Of a stretch of 64,000 bases of DNA, positions 56,894 to 64,000 are shown in pieces; within the stretch, counting starts at the first letter, position 1; the number at the start of each line of letters is the position of its first letter. This stretch comes from Candidatus Methylomirabilis sp. (GTDB lineage: Bacteria > DYJV01): contig DYJV01000001.1 of assembly GCA_020722945.1 (NCBI GenBank), forward strand, positions 1-64,000, read 5' to 3'. The notes under the pieces were generated by a model. The model was not told where the DNA came from and searched no databases. It saw only the letters and a list, made by a program, of their open reading frames with translations. A program made the position numbers and the translations under genes.

Positions 56894-57852
56894 CGCTGTT
56901 CTTTATACCATTTGTAAGTCTCTTTTACTGCTTCGTGAAATGTTTTTTTAGGTTTGAATTGGAGTATGGATGCTGCTTTTGCTGCTGAGCATTTCCATGA
57001 TGGCTGTAATATCTCTGATAATTTATCACTATTTAGAAGTGGGGGGTATCCTGATACTCTATAAAATAGGTTAATAATTGGGGAAATTGATTTTATTAAA
57101 AATTTTGGGATAGTAATTTTTAAAGATTTTTTATCCTCTGCTTGTTCAATTGCTGATAAGATGTCTAAAATAGTATGTGGTTGTTCGTAACTTAGAAAAA
57201 ATGTTTGATTCAATGCAAGTTGGTTATTTAATATTTTTATAATAAAATTTACCAAATCATCCACGAATAACAAGCTATAAGAGTTTGTTAGCTCCCCTGA
57301 AATTAATGAAATTCCCCCTTTTACCATTTTAAAGTAGCTAAGAATGTCTTTGTCACCTGGTCCAAAAACAGCAGGTGGTCTTATGATTGTGTAGGGAATC
57401 TTGCTTTTTATAACCATTTTTTCTGCAATTAACTTGCTCAGACCGTAATTTGATACTGGTCTTGGAGTAGAAGTTTCATCAGGTGTTTTATTTATAGATG
57501 GTCCACATGCTGCCAAGCTACTTATGAATATAAATTGCTTGGCATTTACTTTTTTTGCAAATTTTAATAGTTCAACTGTTGTAAGAGTATTTGAAATATA
57601 AAAATTATTACTGTTGATACTTTTTGTCAGACCAGCTATATGAATAACGATATCTATATTTTTTACTTGATTTTTGTGATAATTTTTATTTATATTTAAG
57701 ATATCATCATTAATAATCTCTATATTAAAATGCTTAAATTTATTGATATTTTTTCTTGATATAACAGTGAGTTCTAAATCCTTGATAACACTCATTTTTG
57801 AAATAAGGTTGTAGCCAATAAATCCATTTGCTCCTGTAATTAGAACATTCAT
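56884..57852 (-). CDS. NAD-dependent epimerase/dehydratase (extended SDR)
   Basis: A 322-residue extended short-chain dehydrogenase. It has the Rossmann motif TGANGFIGYNL, the active-site serine region FISSLAACGPS, the YxxxK in NYGLSKLIAEK, and RPPAVFGPGDKD. Nucleotide-sugar epimerases, steroid/3-keto-lipid reductases and the bacterial ceramide reductase class share this fold. The ATG at 57852 is preferred; a TTG at 57888 would place the N-terminus inside the -35 box. There is no Shine-Dalgarno sequence, and the -10 box lies 7 nt upstream. It is the first gene of a lipid-type operon. Confidence 0.83.
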   Translation of the reverse strand: MNVLITGANGFIGYNLISKMSVIKDLELTVISRKNINKFKHFNIEIINDDILNINKNYHKNQVKNIDIVIHIAGLTKSINSNNFYISNTLTTVELLKFAKKVNAKQFIFISSLAACGPSINKTPDETSTPRPVSNYGLSKLIAEKMVIKSKIPYTIIRPPAVFGPGDKDILSYFKMVKGGISLISGELTNSYSLLFVDDLVNFIIKILNNQLALNQTFFLSYEQPHTILDILSAIEQAEDKKSLKITIPKFLIKSISPIINLFYRVSGYPPLLNSDKLSEILQPSWKCSAAKAASILQFKPKKTFHEAVKETYKWYKEQRWL

Positions 57853-57859
57853 AAGTTTT

Positions 57860-57888
57860 ATTGTATGATTAACGACAAAGTTTGTCAA
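57860..57888 (-). promoter_or_regulatory. Strong promoter of the epimerase operon, likely leaderless
   Basis: On the minus strand TTGACA (57888-57883), 17 bp, TACAAT (57865-57860), then 7 nt to the ATG at 57852. Initiation 7 nt after the -10 box would place the 5' end at the start codon. Confidence 0.75.
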
Positions 57889-57913
57889 TAATCAAAAAAT
57901 ATAAAAATAAATA

Positions 57914-57948
57914 TTGACAATTTTAAATCCTAATGATAATTATTCTTA
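57914..57948 (+). promoter_or_regulatory. Rubrerythrin promoter with a Fur/PerR-like box
   Basis: TTGACA (57914-57919) with a weak -10 about 17 bp later (TAATTA, 57937-57942). Overlapping that -10 is TGATAAT-T-ATTCTTA (57934-57948), which matches the 7-1-7 Fur-family inverted repeat TGATAATnATTATCA at all but two positions. PerR control is plausible because rubrerythrin is a classic peroxide-stress gene, but Fur cannot be excluded. Confidence 0.55.
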
Positions 57949-57979
57949 ATAATTTTTTTATAAAAAAAAGGGGGGTTAT

Positions 57980-58555
57980 ATGGCATCATTAAAAGGTTCA
58001 AAAACAGAGAGAAACATCCTTACTGCTTTTTCAGGAGAGTCTCAAGCAAGAAACAGATATACCTATTTTTCTTCTCAGGCTAAAAAAGAGGGTTTTGAGC
58101 AGATAGCTTTTATCTTTGAAGAGACTGCAAATCAAGAGAAGGAGCATGCTAAAAGATTATTCAAGCTTTTGGAGGGTGGAGAAGTAGAAATTTCTGCAAC
58201 TTTCCCTGCTGGTAAAATAGGTAGCACAGTTGACAATCTTCTTGAAGCTGCTGGTGGCGAACATTACGAATATTCTGTAATGTATCCAGATTTTGCCAAA
58301 GTTGCAAGAGTGGAGGGCTTTGAAAATATTGCAAGAATATTTGAAGCTATTGCAGTTGCGGAGAAGTTTCATGAAGAGAGGTATAAGGATTTTGCTAAAA
58401 ATATAAAAGATGGCAAGGTGTTTAGCAAGGGTAAAAGTGTTGTATGGAGATGTAGAAACTGTGGCTATGTTCACGAAGGGGAGACAGCATTAGATGTTTG
58501 CCCTGCTTGTGCTCATCCACAGGCTTACTTTGAAATTATATCTAAAAACTGGTAA
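57980..58555 (+). CDS. rbr: Rubrerythrin
   Basis: Non-heme diiron peroxidase that reduces H2O2 in anaerobes. The 191-residue length is standard. The four-helix ferritin-like domain shows the repeated diiron ligands, including ETANQEKEHAKRLF and EAIAVAEKFHEERY. The C-terminal rubredoxin-like domain carries CRNCGYVHEG and CPACAHPQAYF. GGGGGG precedes the ATG. It is followed 63 nt later by the flavodiiron gene, its natural partner in oxygen and peroxide defence. Confidence 0.97.
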   Translation: MASLKGSKTERNILTAFSGESQARNRYTYFSSQAKKEGFEQIAFIFEETANQEKEHAKRLFKLLEGGEVEISATFPAGKIGSTVDNLLEAAGGEHYEYSVMYPDFAKVARVEGFENIARIFEAIAVAEKFHEERYKDFAKNIKDGKVFSKGKSVVWRCRNCGYVHEGETALDVCPACAHPQAYFEIISKNW

Positions 58556-58618
58556 TAAGTTGGAAAGTTATAGGATATTACCAATTTTTATGAGTGATTT
58601 TTATAAAAGGGGGTAGAG

Positions 58619-59839
58619 ATGCAAGATAATTTTAAAGCTCTAAAAATAAGTGATAATGTTTATTGGGTTGGTGCTATAGATTGGAAAATAAGGGATTTTC
58701 ATGGATATCTTACCAGCCGAGGGACAACATACAATGCGTATCTTATAATTGCTGATAAGGTAACATTGGTAGATACAGTAAAATCCCCATACATGAAGGA
58801 ACTGCTTTCAAGAATTTCCTCTGTAATTGATCCTAAAAAGATTGACTATATAATTTCTCAGCATTCAGAGATGGACCATTCAGGGTGTATTCCTGAAATT
58901 ATAAATATTATAAATCCTGAAAAAGTATTTACTTCAGTTGCGGGGGCAAAAGTATTAAAAGAACACTTTGATTTTGATTATGATTTGACTCCTGTAAAAA
59001 ATGGGGAGAGTATATCTTTGGGTAATATGAATTTATCTTTTTATGAAACCAAAATGCTTCATTGGCCTGAAAGTATGATATCTTACCTTGACAAAGATCA
59101 GATTTTATTCTCCCAAGATGGTTTTGGGCTTCACCTTGCAACATATGAGAGATTTTCAGATCAGCTCCCTGAATATCTATGGTTTGAAGAAGCAGCAAAA
59201 TATTATGCAAATATCCTTCTCCCTTATTCAAAACTAATTTTGAAGTTACTTGATACTCTCAATGCAATGAAGCTTAACATTAAAATTTTGGCAAATGATC
59301 ATGGTCCTATTTTTAGAGGGGGTGATATTTTTAAAATAATTTCTTATTACAGTTATTGGGCGACTCAATCCCCTACAAATAAAGCTGTTATAATTTACGA
59401 TACAATGTGGAACAGCACAGAGCTTATGGCTCGTGTAATAGCTGAAGGTCTTTTTTCGGCTGGGGCAATCCCTGTGGTAATGTCTACAAAGGTTTCTCAC
59501 CGAAGTGATATTATTACTCAGCTTCTTGATGCAGGTGCTATGGTGGTTGGAGCACCTACTATAAACAATATGATGTTTCCTGAAATTCAGGATGTAATGT
59601 CTTATGTCAGAGGACTCAAACCTGAAAATCTTATAGGGTTTACATTTGGTTCTTACGGTTGGAGTGGCGAAGGTCCCAAACAGCTCAAAATTTACCTTGA
59701 AGAGATGAAGGTAAAAATTATAAGGGATGAATTGAGAGTCAAAAATGTTCCTAAAGATGCTGCACTTAAAGAGTGTTTCGAAGCTGGAAAGGCTTTGGGT
59801 GAAATTATAAAGGATTACCCTAAATGCAAATTTCTTTAA
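58619..59839 (+). CDS. Flavodiiron protein (FprA/NorV family)
   Basis: Oxygen or nitric oxide reductase of 406 residues. The N-terminal metallo-beta-lactamase domain has the diiron motif HSEMDHSG, with further histidines in KMLHWPESMI and ANDHGPIF. The C-terminal flavodoxin domain starts near 260 (AVIIYDTMWNSTELMA) with the FMN loops VVGAPTINNMMFPE and GFTFGSYGWSGEGP. No rubredoxin extension is present, so it takes electrons from a separate donor. It overlaps the next gene by 16 nt. Confidence 0.95.
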   Translation: MQDNFKALKISDNVYWVGAIDWKIRDFHGYLTSRGTTYNAYLIIADKVTLVDTVKSPYMKELLSRISSVIDPKKIDYIISQHSEMDHSGCIPEIINIINPEKVFTSVAGAKVLKEHFDFDYDLTPVKNGESISLGNMNLSFYETKMLHWPESMISYLDKDQILFSQDGFGLHLATYERFSDQLPEYLWFEEAAKYYANILLPYSKLILKLLDTLNAMKLNIKILANDHGPIFRGGDIFKIISYYSYWATQSPTNKAVIIYDTMWNSTELMARVIAEGLFSAGAIPVVMSTKVSHRSDIITQLLDAGAMVVGAPTINNMMFPEIQDVMSYVRGLKPENLIGFTFGSYGWSGEGPKQLKIYLEEMKVKIIRDELRVKNVPKDAALKECFEAGKALGEIIKDYPKCKFL

Positions 59840-60594
59840 AAGATTACCTTGAAGAGCTTTACCAAAATTACAACAGAAGAGATTTTGTAAATCCTGATCC
59901 ATTGCAGTTTCTTTATCTTTATGATGATCCAAGGGATATCGAAATTGCTGCAATGGTTGGAGCATCACTTGCTTATGGGAGAGTTGAAATAATAGTAAAA
60001 AATTTAAGCAGTATATTTGCTAAAACAGGTAAACCATTTCAATATATTTTGAGAAAAAAAGAGAGTGATATAAAGAGTGATTTTGTAGATTTTAAACATA
60101 GATTTACAACCGGCAGAGAGATATCAGATATGTTTATACTTCTTAAAAGGATATATGATAGCGGCTTGTCTCTATTTGATTTTTTTTACAACATATATAG
60201 AAATTCTGATAATAATCTTATTGTTACTCTTCAGAAATTTTCCAATCATTTTTCAAGTTGTGATTCACTTATCCCTGATGTATGCAAAGGTAGTGCCTGC
60301 AAACGTCTTTTTCTTATGCTGCGATGGCTTGTCAGAAAGGACAATGTTGATCTGGGACTCTGGGATAAACTCCCTTCGAGTGAGCTAATTATCCCACTTG
60401 ATACACATATGTTGAATATTTCATTGAAATTAAATTTTATTAAAACAAAATGTAATTCATTAAAAAATGCAATTGAAGTTACAGAAAAATTTAAAAAAAT
60501 TAATTCTATGGATCCGGTAAAGTATGATTTTGTTCTTACCAGATTTGGTATTAGAAGAGATTTTGATATTAATCAGCTTGTTTTTTTATCTTAA
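59824..60594 (+). CDS. TIGR02757 (DUF2400) family protein
   Basis: A 256-residue soluble protein of the TIGR02757 family, recognisable by DPRDIEIAAMVGASLAYGRVE, KGSACKRLFLMLRWLVRKDNVDLGLW and PLDTHMLNISLKL. Several family signatures resemble helix-hairpin-helix DNA glycosylases, and a DNA-repair-like role is suspected in the literature, but the function is undefined. It overlaps the flavodiiron gene by 16 nt and precedes the bd-like oxidase genes by 24 nt, so it belongs to the oxygen-defence transcript. Confidence 0.85.
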   Translation: MQISLKDYLEELYQNYNRRDFVNPDPLQFLYLYDDPRDIEIAAMVGASLAYGRVEIIVKNLSSIFAKTGKPFQYILRKKESDIKSDFVDFKHRFTTGREISDMFILLKRIYDSGLSLFDFFYNIYRNSDNNLIVTLQKFSNHFSSCDSLIPDVCKGSACKRLFLMLRWLVRKDNVDLGLWDKLPSSELIIPLDTHMLNISLKLNFIKTKCNSLKNAIEVTEKFKKINSMDPVKYDFVLTRFGIRRDFDINQLVFLS

Positions 60595-60618
60595 TTTTTA
60601 AATTGAAGGAGGTTTTCT

Positions 60619-61908
60619 ATGGATTATCCATTATGGATTATACCAGGTATTAGTGGTGCAATGGTTATTGCAATTAATGCAATTCTTCATGTTTTAATCT
60701 CGCATTTTGCTGTTGGCATGGGACTTTTTGTTGCTGTTGCAGAGCTAAAAGCTATAAAAAGTGGTGATAGAGATTATGTTGATTTTGTAAAAAATAGTAG
60801 TAAGCTTATTCTTCTTATCTCAGCAATTATAGGTGCTTTGACAGGGGTAGGGATATGGTTTACCATTGCTCTTGTTTCCCCTTCAGGGACTAGCTCTCTG
60901 ATACACAATTATGTTTGGGGATGGGCTATTGAGTGGATTTTCTTTGTTCTTGAGATAGTTGCAATTCTTGTCTACTACTATACATGGGATAAAGTTTCAG
61001 ACAAGTTTCATAATTTTGTTGGATGGCTTTATTTTATTGGTGCATATTTAAGTCTTGTTATTATAAATGGAATAATAACATTCCAGCTTACTCCAGGCAA
61101 CTGGCTCAAAACTCATGCTTTTTGGGACGGATTTTTTAATCCTACTTACTTCCCTTCCCTTGTTGGAAGGTCAGGTATATGTTTCTTTCTGGCAGGAGTT
61201 TTTGCAACTCTTGTTTTATCATTTATGAAAAATATGGATATAAAAGCCAAAGCTGGTAGGTTGGCAGGATGGTTCTTGATTTTTGGGATTATCTTGACTT
61301 ACTTAGGGTTCTTCTGGTGGCAAAATGCTATCCCTGCTCAAGTAAGACAAAACTTTTTAGGTGCAAACACAATACTTACAGATTTTTACAAATATGCTTC
61401 TATGCTTGGGATAGTTACTTTTGTAATAGCATTTATCTTTACAATGGTTGTTCCTAAAAAGATGAATATCGTAATTTCTCTTATACTTCTTATTTTATCT
61501 CAGCTTGCTTTTGGTTATTATGAATTTACGAGGGAGAGAGCGAGAAAACCTTATGTAATAGTTGATTATATGTATTCACACGGTATTTTAAAAAGTGAAG
61601 TTGAAAAGCTCAATAAAGATGGGATATTGTCAAAAGTAAAATGGGCTAATCCAAGGCACTCCCAAGACCCAATAGTTGTTGGTAGAGCTGTTTTTGATGC
61701 TCAATGTATAATTTGTCACGATCTACACTATTTTAATGCAAAACCTTTATTTGATAATATCAAAGGTATGGATTCTGAAAGTATAAAATCTGATATTCTT
61801 GAGTCCCTTGATGCTAATCCTCTTATGCCCCCATTTATTGGGAACGAAAAAGAGAAAGATGCACTTGCTCTCTACTTAGAATATTTAGGTAAAAACGTAA
61901 AAAAATAA
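60619..61908 (+). CDS. Cytochrome bd-superfamily oxidase subunit I with C-terminal heme c (OR-C-like)
   Basis: A 429-residue CydA homologue with about 8 membrane helices and a soluble C-terminus. His24 aligns with the E. coli heme ligand His19. Glu105 and Glu112 in AIEWIFFVLE correspond to Glu99 and Glu107, the first shifted by a one-residue deletion. Met262 in YASMLG may match Met393. No counterpart of His186 or of the quinol-binding Q-loop is apparent. A CIICH heme-c motif at 363-367 replaces the usual C-terminal end. Subunits of this kind are described as the OR-C branch of the bd superfamily and may use cytochrome c or another donor instead of quinol. GAAGGAGG precedes the ATG. Confidence 0.85.
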   Translation: MDYPLWIIPGISGAMVIAINAILHVLISHFAVGMGLFVAVAELKAIKSGDRDYVDFVKNSSKLILLISAIIGALTGVGIWFTIALVSPSGTSSLIHNYVWGWAIEWIFFVLEIVAILVYYYTWDKVSDKFHNFVGWLYFIGAYLSLVIINGIITFQLTPGNWLKTHAFWDGFFNPTYFPSLVGRSGICFFLAGVFATLVLSFMKNMDIKAKAGRLAGWFLIFGIILTYLGFFWWQNAIPAQVRQNFLGANTILTDFYKYASMLGIVTFVIAFIFTMVVPKKMNIVISLILLILSQLAFGYYEFTRERARKPYVIVDYMYSHGILKSEVEKLNKDGILSKVKWANPRHSQDPIVVGRAVFDAQCIICHDLHYFNAKPLFDNIKGMDSESIKSDILESLDANPLMPPFIGNEKEKDALALYLEYLGKNVKK

Positions 61909-61920
61909 AGGAGGATTACT

Positions 61921-63009
61921 ATGGATAAAGTTTTAAATTTAATTCCATCACCAGATGTTTCACCATTACCAAGTCCACCAGAACTTTTTATATTCTTTAT
62001 AGTGTTTACATTTATCATTCATATACTATTTATGAACTTAACACTTGGTGGAAGTATTCTATTTGTGATTTCAAAATACTTCTCAAAAGACAAATTTAAA
62101 GGCATTGCAAAAGAGATAGGGTCAGTAAATACTTTCAATATCTCCCTTACGATTACTACTGGTATTGCTCCACTCCTTTTCTATCAGGTTGTTTATGGTC
62201 AGTTTTTTTACTCCTCCTCTATCTTGCTTGGTTGGAAGTGGCTTTTTGCATTAATTGCAATAGTTTCTGCGTATTATGGATATTATCTTTACAAAATGAA
62301 ACCGGGTTATCTTAAAGATGGTGAGGATGCTGGCGGTGGATTTGTGGTGGTTGCTACTGTGTTGTTCATCTATGTTGCTCTAATGTTGACTACGAATACA
62401 GTGTTGTCATTAGAGCCTGATAAATGGTTAAGTATTTACAAAGGAAAATCATCAGTTTTTTCTCTTACCGAAATATTTCCAAGATTACTCCATTTTATCT
62501 TTGCTTCAATTGCATTTACTGGTGTATTTCTGATGGTCTATTCAAAGTTGAGAGGCAGCCTCTCGAAAGAGCTAAAAGAGGCTATGTATGATTTTGGTAA
62601 AAACTCTTTTGTTTATGCTACGATGATTCAGATACCTGTTGGTTTGTTTTTCCTCTTTTCACTAAAATCTGAGGCAATGGCTCTTCTACTTGGTGGGAGT
62701 AAAGTAGGATTCTATTTCTGGTTAATAGGTATGTTTACTGCGTTTCTTGGTGTTTACTATGTTTTTAAAAAGAGAGAAACTACTCTACTTTTATCTACTT
62801 TGATACTTGTATCAATTGTTTGTATGTCAATTGTAAGGAGAGTTGTTGAAGATGGGTATTGGAGTAAGTATTTTGATTATGCTACTCTTAAAGTTGCTGC
62901 TCAATGGGATGTGTTTGGATTATTTGCTATTCTTCTCGTTGCTCTTCTTGTTCTTCTCTTTTACACTTTGAAAAGAAATGTAAAAGAGCTCTCAGAATTT
63001 AAAAAGTAA
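61921..63009 (+). CDS. Second subunit of the bd-like oxidase, itself CydA-like
   Basis: A 362-residue membrane protein with about nine helices, encoded 12 nt after subunit I with GGAGG. Its first half resembles CydA rather than CydB: FIIHILFMNLTLGG with His34, then NTFNISLTITTGIAPLLFYQ and LLGWKWLFALIAIVSAYYG. The glutamates found in subunit I are replaced. The pair therefore looks like a duplication in which one copy kept the catalytic residues. No CydB-type sequence or third small subunit is visible in the window. Confidence 0.78.
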   Translation: MDKVLNLIPSPDVSPLPSPPELFIFFIVFTFIIHILFMNLTLGGSILFVISKYFSKDKFKGIAKEIGSVNTFNISLTITTGIAPLLFYQVVYGQFFYSSSILLGWKWLFALIAIVSAYYGYYLYKMKPGYLKDGEDAGGGFVVVATVLFIYVALMLTTNTVLSLEPDKWLSIYKGKSSVFSLTEIFPRLLHFIFASIAFTGVFLMVYSKLRGSLSKELKEAMYDFGKNSFVYATMIQIPVGLFFLFSLKSEAMALLLGGSKVGFYFWLIGMFTAFLGVYYVFKKRETTLLLSTLILVSIVCMSIVRRVVEDGYWSKYFDYATLKVAAQWDVFGLFAILLVALLVLLFYTLKRNVKELSEFKK

Positions 63010-63017
63010 AATTTTAT

Positions 63018-63046
63018 GAAAAGGCACTTAAATGTGCCTTTTCTTC
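63018..63046 (+). terminator. Rho-independent terminator after the bd-like oxidase operon
   Basis: A 10-bp perfect stem GAAAAGGCAC/GTGCCTTTTC (63018-63027 and 63034-63043) with a 6-nt loop, 9 nt after the stop codon of the second oxidase subunit. The stem itself ends in a TTTT run. Confidence 0.85.
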
Positions 63047-63191
63047 TATATTTTTTTCTATTGTTTACCTTTTCAAAATTTCAAATCTTATTTTCAATGT
63101 AGCGGATGAGTTTAATAAAAATTTAAAATTTTAATATATTCTCTGCTCTGCTCTTTTTTTCATTATAAAATTTAATATTTGAAATTTATTC

Positions 63192-63218
63192 TTGAAAAAA
63201 CTTTCCTTTTTGTATAAT
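63192..63218 (+). promoter_or_regulatory. Candidate promoter of the purine operon
   Basis: A perfect TATAAT at 63213-63218. The upstream TTGAAA lies 15 bp away, which is short, so the -35 is uncertain. Transcription would start near 63225, about 27 nt before the IMP cyclohydrolase ATG. Confidence 0.4.
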
Positions 63219-63251
63219 GGTTATTAAAATAAAATAGTGTTTGGAGGAATT

Positions 63252-63851
63252 ATGAATATACAGACTGCTTTGGTAAGTGTATCTGATAAAATTGGAGTTG
63301 TTGATTTTTGTGACTCTCTTCAAAGAATGGGTATCAAAAAGATACTGTCCACAGGTGGCACCGCTAAGTTACTCTCTCAATCTGGGATAAAAGTTACAGA
63401 AGTTTCCTCATATACAGGTTTCCCCGAAATGATGGACGGACGGATAAAGACTCTCCACCCTAAAATACATGGTGGACTACTTGCATTAAGAGAGAATCCT
63501 TCTCATGTCAAAAAAGCGAAAGAGCATTGCATAGATATGATAGATCTTCTTGTGGTGAATCTTTACCCTTTTAAGAAAACTATTTCAAATCCTAATGTCC
63601 ATTTTAAAGATGCTATAGAGAATATAGATATAGGTGGTCCTGCAATGATAAGAGCTGCAGCTAAAAATTTTAAAAATGTTGTTGTTCTTGTTGATCCAGA
63701 TGATTATCTTAAGGTTTTAAAAGAATTGTCAAATGATGGGGATGTTTCATATGAAACAAGGTTCTATCTTGCTGTGAAAGTTTTTCAAACAATGAGTGAT
63801 TACGATGGAGCTATATTTAACTACCTCAAAAAAGAGATGGAGAAAGTATGA
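63252..63851 (+). CDS. Stand-alone IMP cyclohydrolase (PurH N-terminal domain)
   Basis: A 199-residue protein equal to the N-terminal domain of PurH, which closes FAICAR to IMP. Landmarks are [54 protein letters not shown] and the catalytic [16 protein letters not shown]. The AICAR transformylase domain of the usual roughly 510-residue PurH is absent, because the ORF stops and overlaps purD by 4 nt (ATGA). The ATG at 63252 has GGAGGAAT upstream; an in-frame GTG at 63237 is rejected as start. The transformylase must be encoded elsewhere, as a separate PurH C-terminal domain or PurP. Confidence 0.92.
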   Translation: MNIQTALVSVSDKIGVVDFCDSLQRMGIKKILSTGGTAKLLSQSGIKVTEVSSYTGFPEMMDGRIKTLHPKIHGGLLALRENPSHVKKAKEHCIDMIDLLVVNLYPFKKTISNPNVHFKDAIENIDIGGPAMIRAAAKNFKNVVVLVDPDDYLKVLKELSNDGDVSYETRFYLAVKVFQTMSDYDGAIFNYLKKEMEKV

Positions 63852-64000
63852 AAATTTTAGTTATTGGGAGTGGTGGAAGAGAGCATGCTCTTATTTGGAA
63901 AATAAAGCAGAATAAAAATGTTACAAAGATTTACTGTGCACCCGGTAATGCAGGTATATCTCAATTAGCTCAATGTGTTCCGATTGAGCAGGGTGACGTA
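63848..64000 (+). CDS. purD: Phosphoribosylamine-glycine ligase, N-terminal fragment
   Basis: The first 51 codons of PurD ([19 protein letters not shown], then [11 protein letters not shown]) run off the window end. PurD joins glycine to phosphoribosylamine in purine synthesis. The ATG overlaps the IMP cyclohydrolase stop codon, indicating coupled translation. Confidence 0.92.
   Translation, partial: MKILVIGSGGREHALIWKIKQNKNVTKIYCAPGNAGISQLAQCVPIEQGDV

Noticed and set aside
57853-57888. TTG start giving the epimerase 12 extra residues
   Set aside because: The TTG is the first base triplet of the -35 box; the Rossmann motif starts right after the ATG at 57852.
59246-59968. Minus-strand ORF of 240 codons opposite the flavodiiron gene
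   Set aside because: It is antisense to two confidently identified genes, has no recognisable domain and a composition typical of shadow frames.
63237-63251. GTG start for the IMP cyclohydrolase
   Set aside because: The GGAGGAAT ribosome site lies between this GTG and the ATG at 63252, so the later start is used.

Overview
The window is a very AT-rich (roughly 30% GC by eye), densely packed bacterial chromosome segment that carries the dnaA-dnaN-gyrB origin neighbourhood. No insertion sequence, prophage, CRISPR array or rRNA is visible; one tRNA-Asn sits at the left edge. The gene set suggests a motile, largely anaerobic, Gram-negative-type bacterium, most plausibly of the Deferribacterota (Deferribacter-like). 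The basis is RpoH with CIRCE control, sigma-54 activators, a multi-domain CheA, a split ferredoxin-containing glutamate synthase, rubrerythrin plus a flavodiiron protein, and a bd-like oxidase with heme c. The organism assignment is inference from gene content and base composition.

Layout. 0-9 kb: tRNA-Asn, nhaA, then dnaA, a compact candidate oriC in the dnaA-dnaN gap, dnaN, gyrB and asnB. 9-12.3 kb: a class II aldolase, a K+ channel/TrkA protein, heat-shock sigma factor rpoH behind a perfect CIRCE operator, and trmB. 12.3-14.6 kb (minus): a Gx-type transporter, an M16-like protein lacking its zinc motif, and a DUF4416 protein. 14.7-25.5 kb (plus): glnD, bioA, cheY, a receiver-HATPase fusion, a thioesterase, two peptide-type ABC permeases, a methyltransferase, a 58-residue Cys-ended protein with a NifU-like scaffold, and pgi.

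25.5-39.6 kb (plus) reads as one long transcription unit: cheA (two Hpt domains), a STAS protein, cheW, a lidless Hsp70, a J-domain protein with a helical-repeat body, two sigma-54 activators with degenerate receivers around an AMIN-TPR protein, and a large radical SAM protein. An MCP gene and an orphan ZnuA-like gene follow. This chemotaxis/chaperone/sigma-54 assemblage is the best candidate for an undescribed system.

43.4-57.9 kb is mainly minus strand: macrodomain protein, thrC, pyrE, a MetE-like protein, fliJ-uvrB, and a three-gene glutamate synthase behind a candidate sigma-54 promoter with a duplicated upstream element. A lipid-type cluster follows (YegS/DagK-like kinase, PAP2/Aur1-like enzyme, epimerase). 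57.9-63 kb (plus) is an oxygen-defence block: rubrerythrin behind a Fur/PerR-like box, a flavodiiron protein, a TIGR02757 protein, and a two-subunit bd-superfamily oxidase with a C-terminal heme c site. The window ends in a purine operon with a stand-alone IMP cyclohydrolase domain and the start of purD.

Several operons seem to begin with leaderless mRNAs: -10 boxes lie 7 to 9 nt from the ATG with no Shine-Dalgarno sequence (dnaA, the DUF4416 gene, the epimerase gene).
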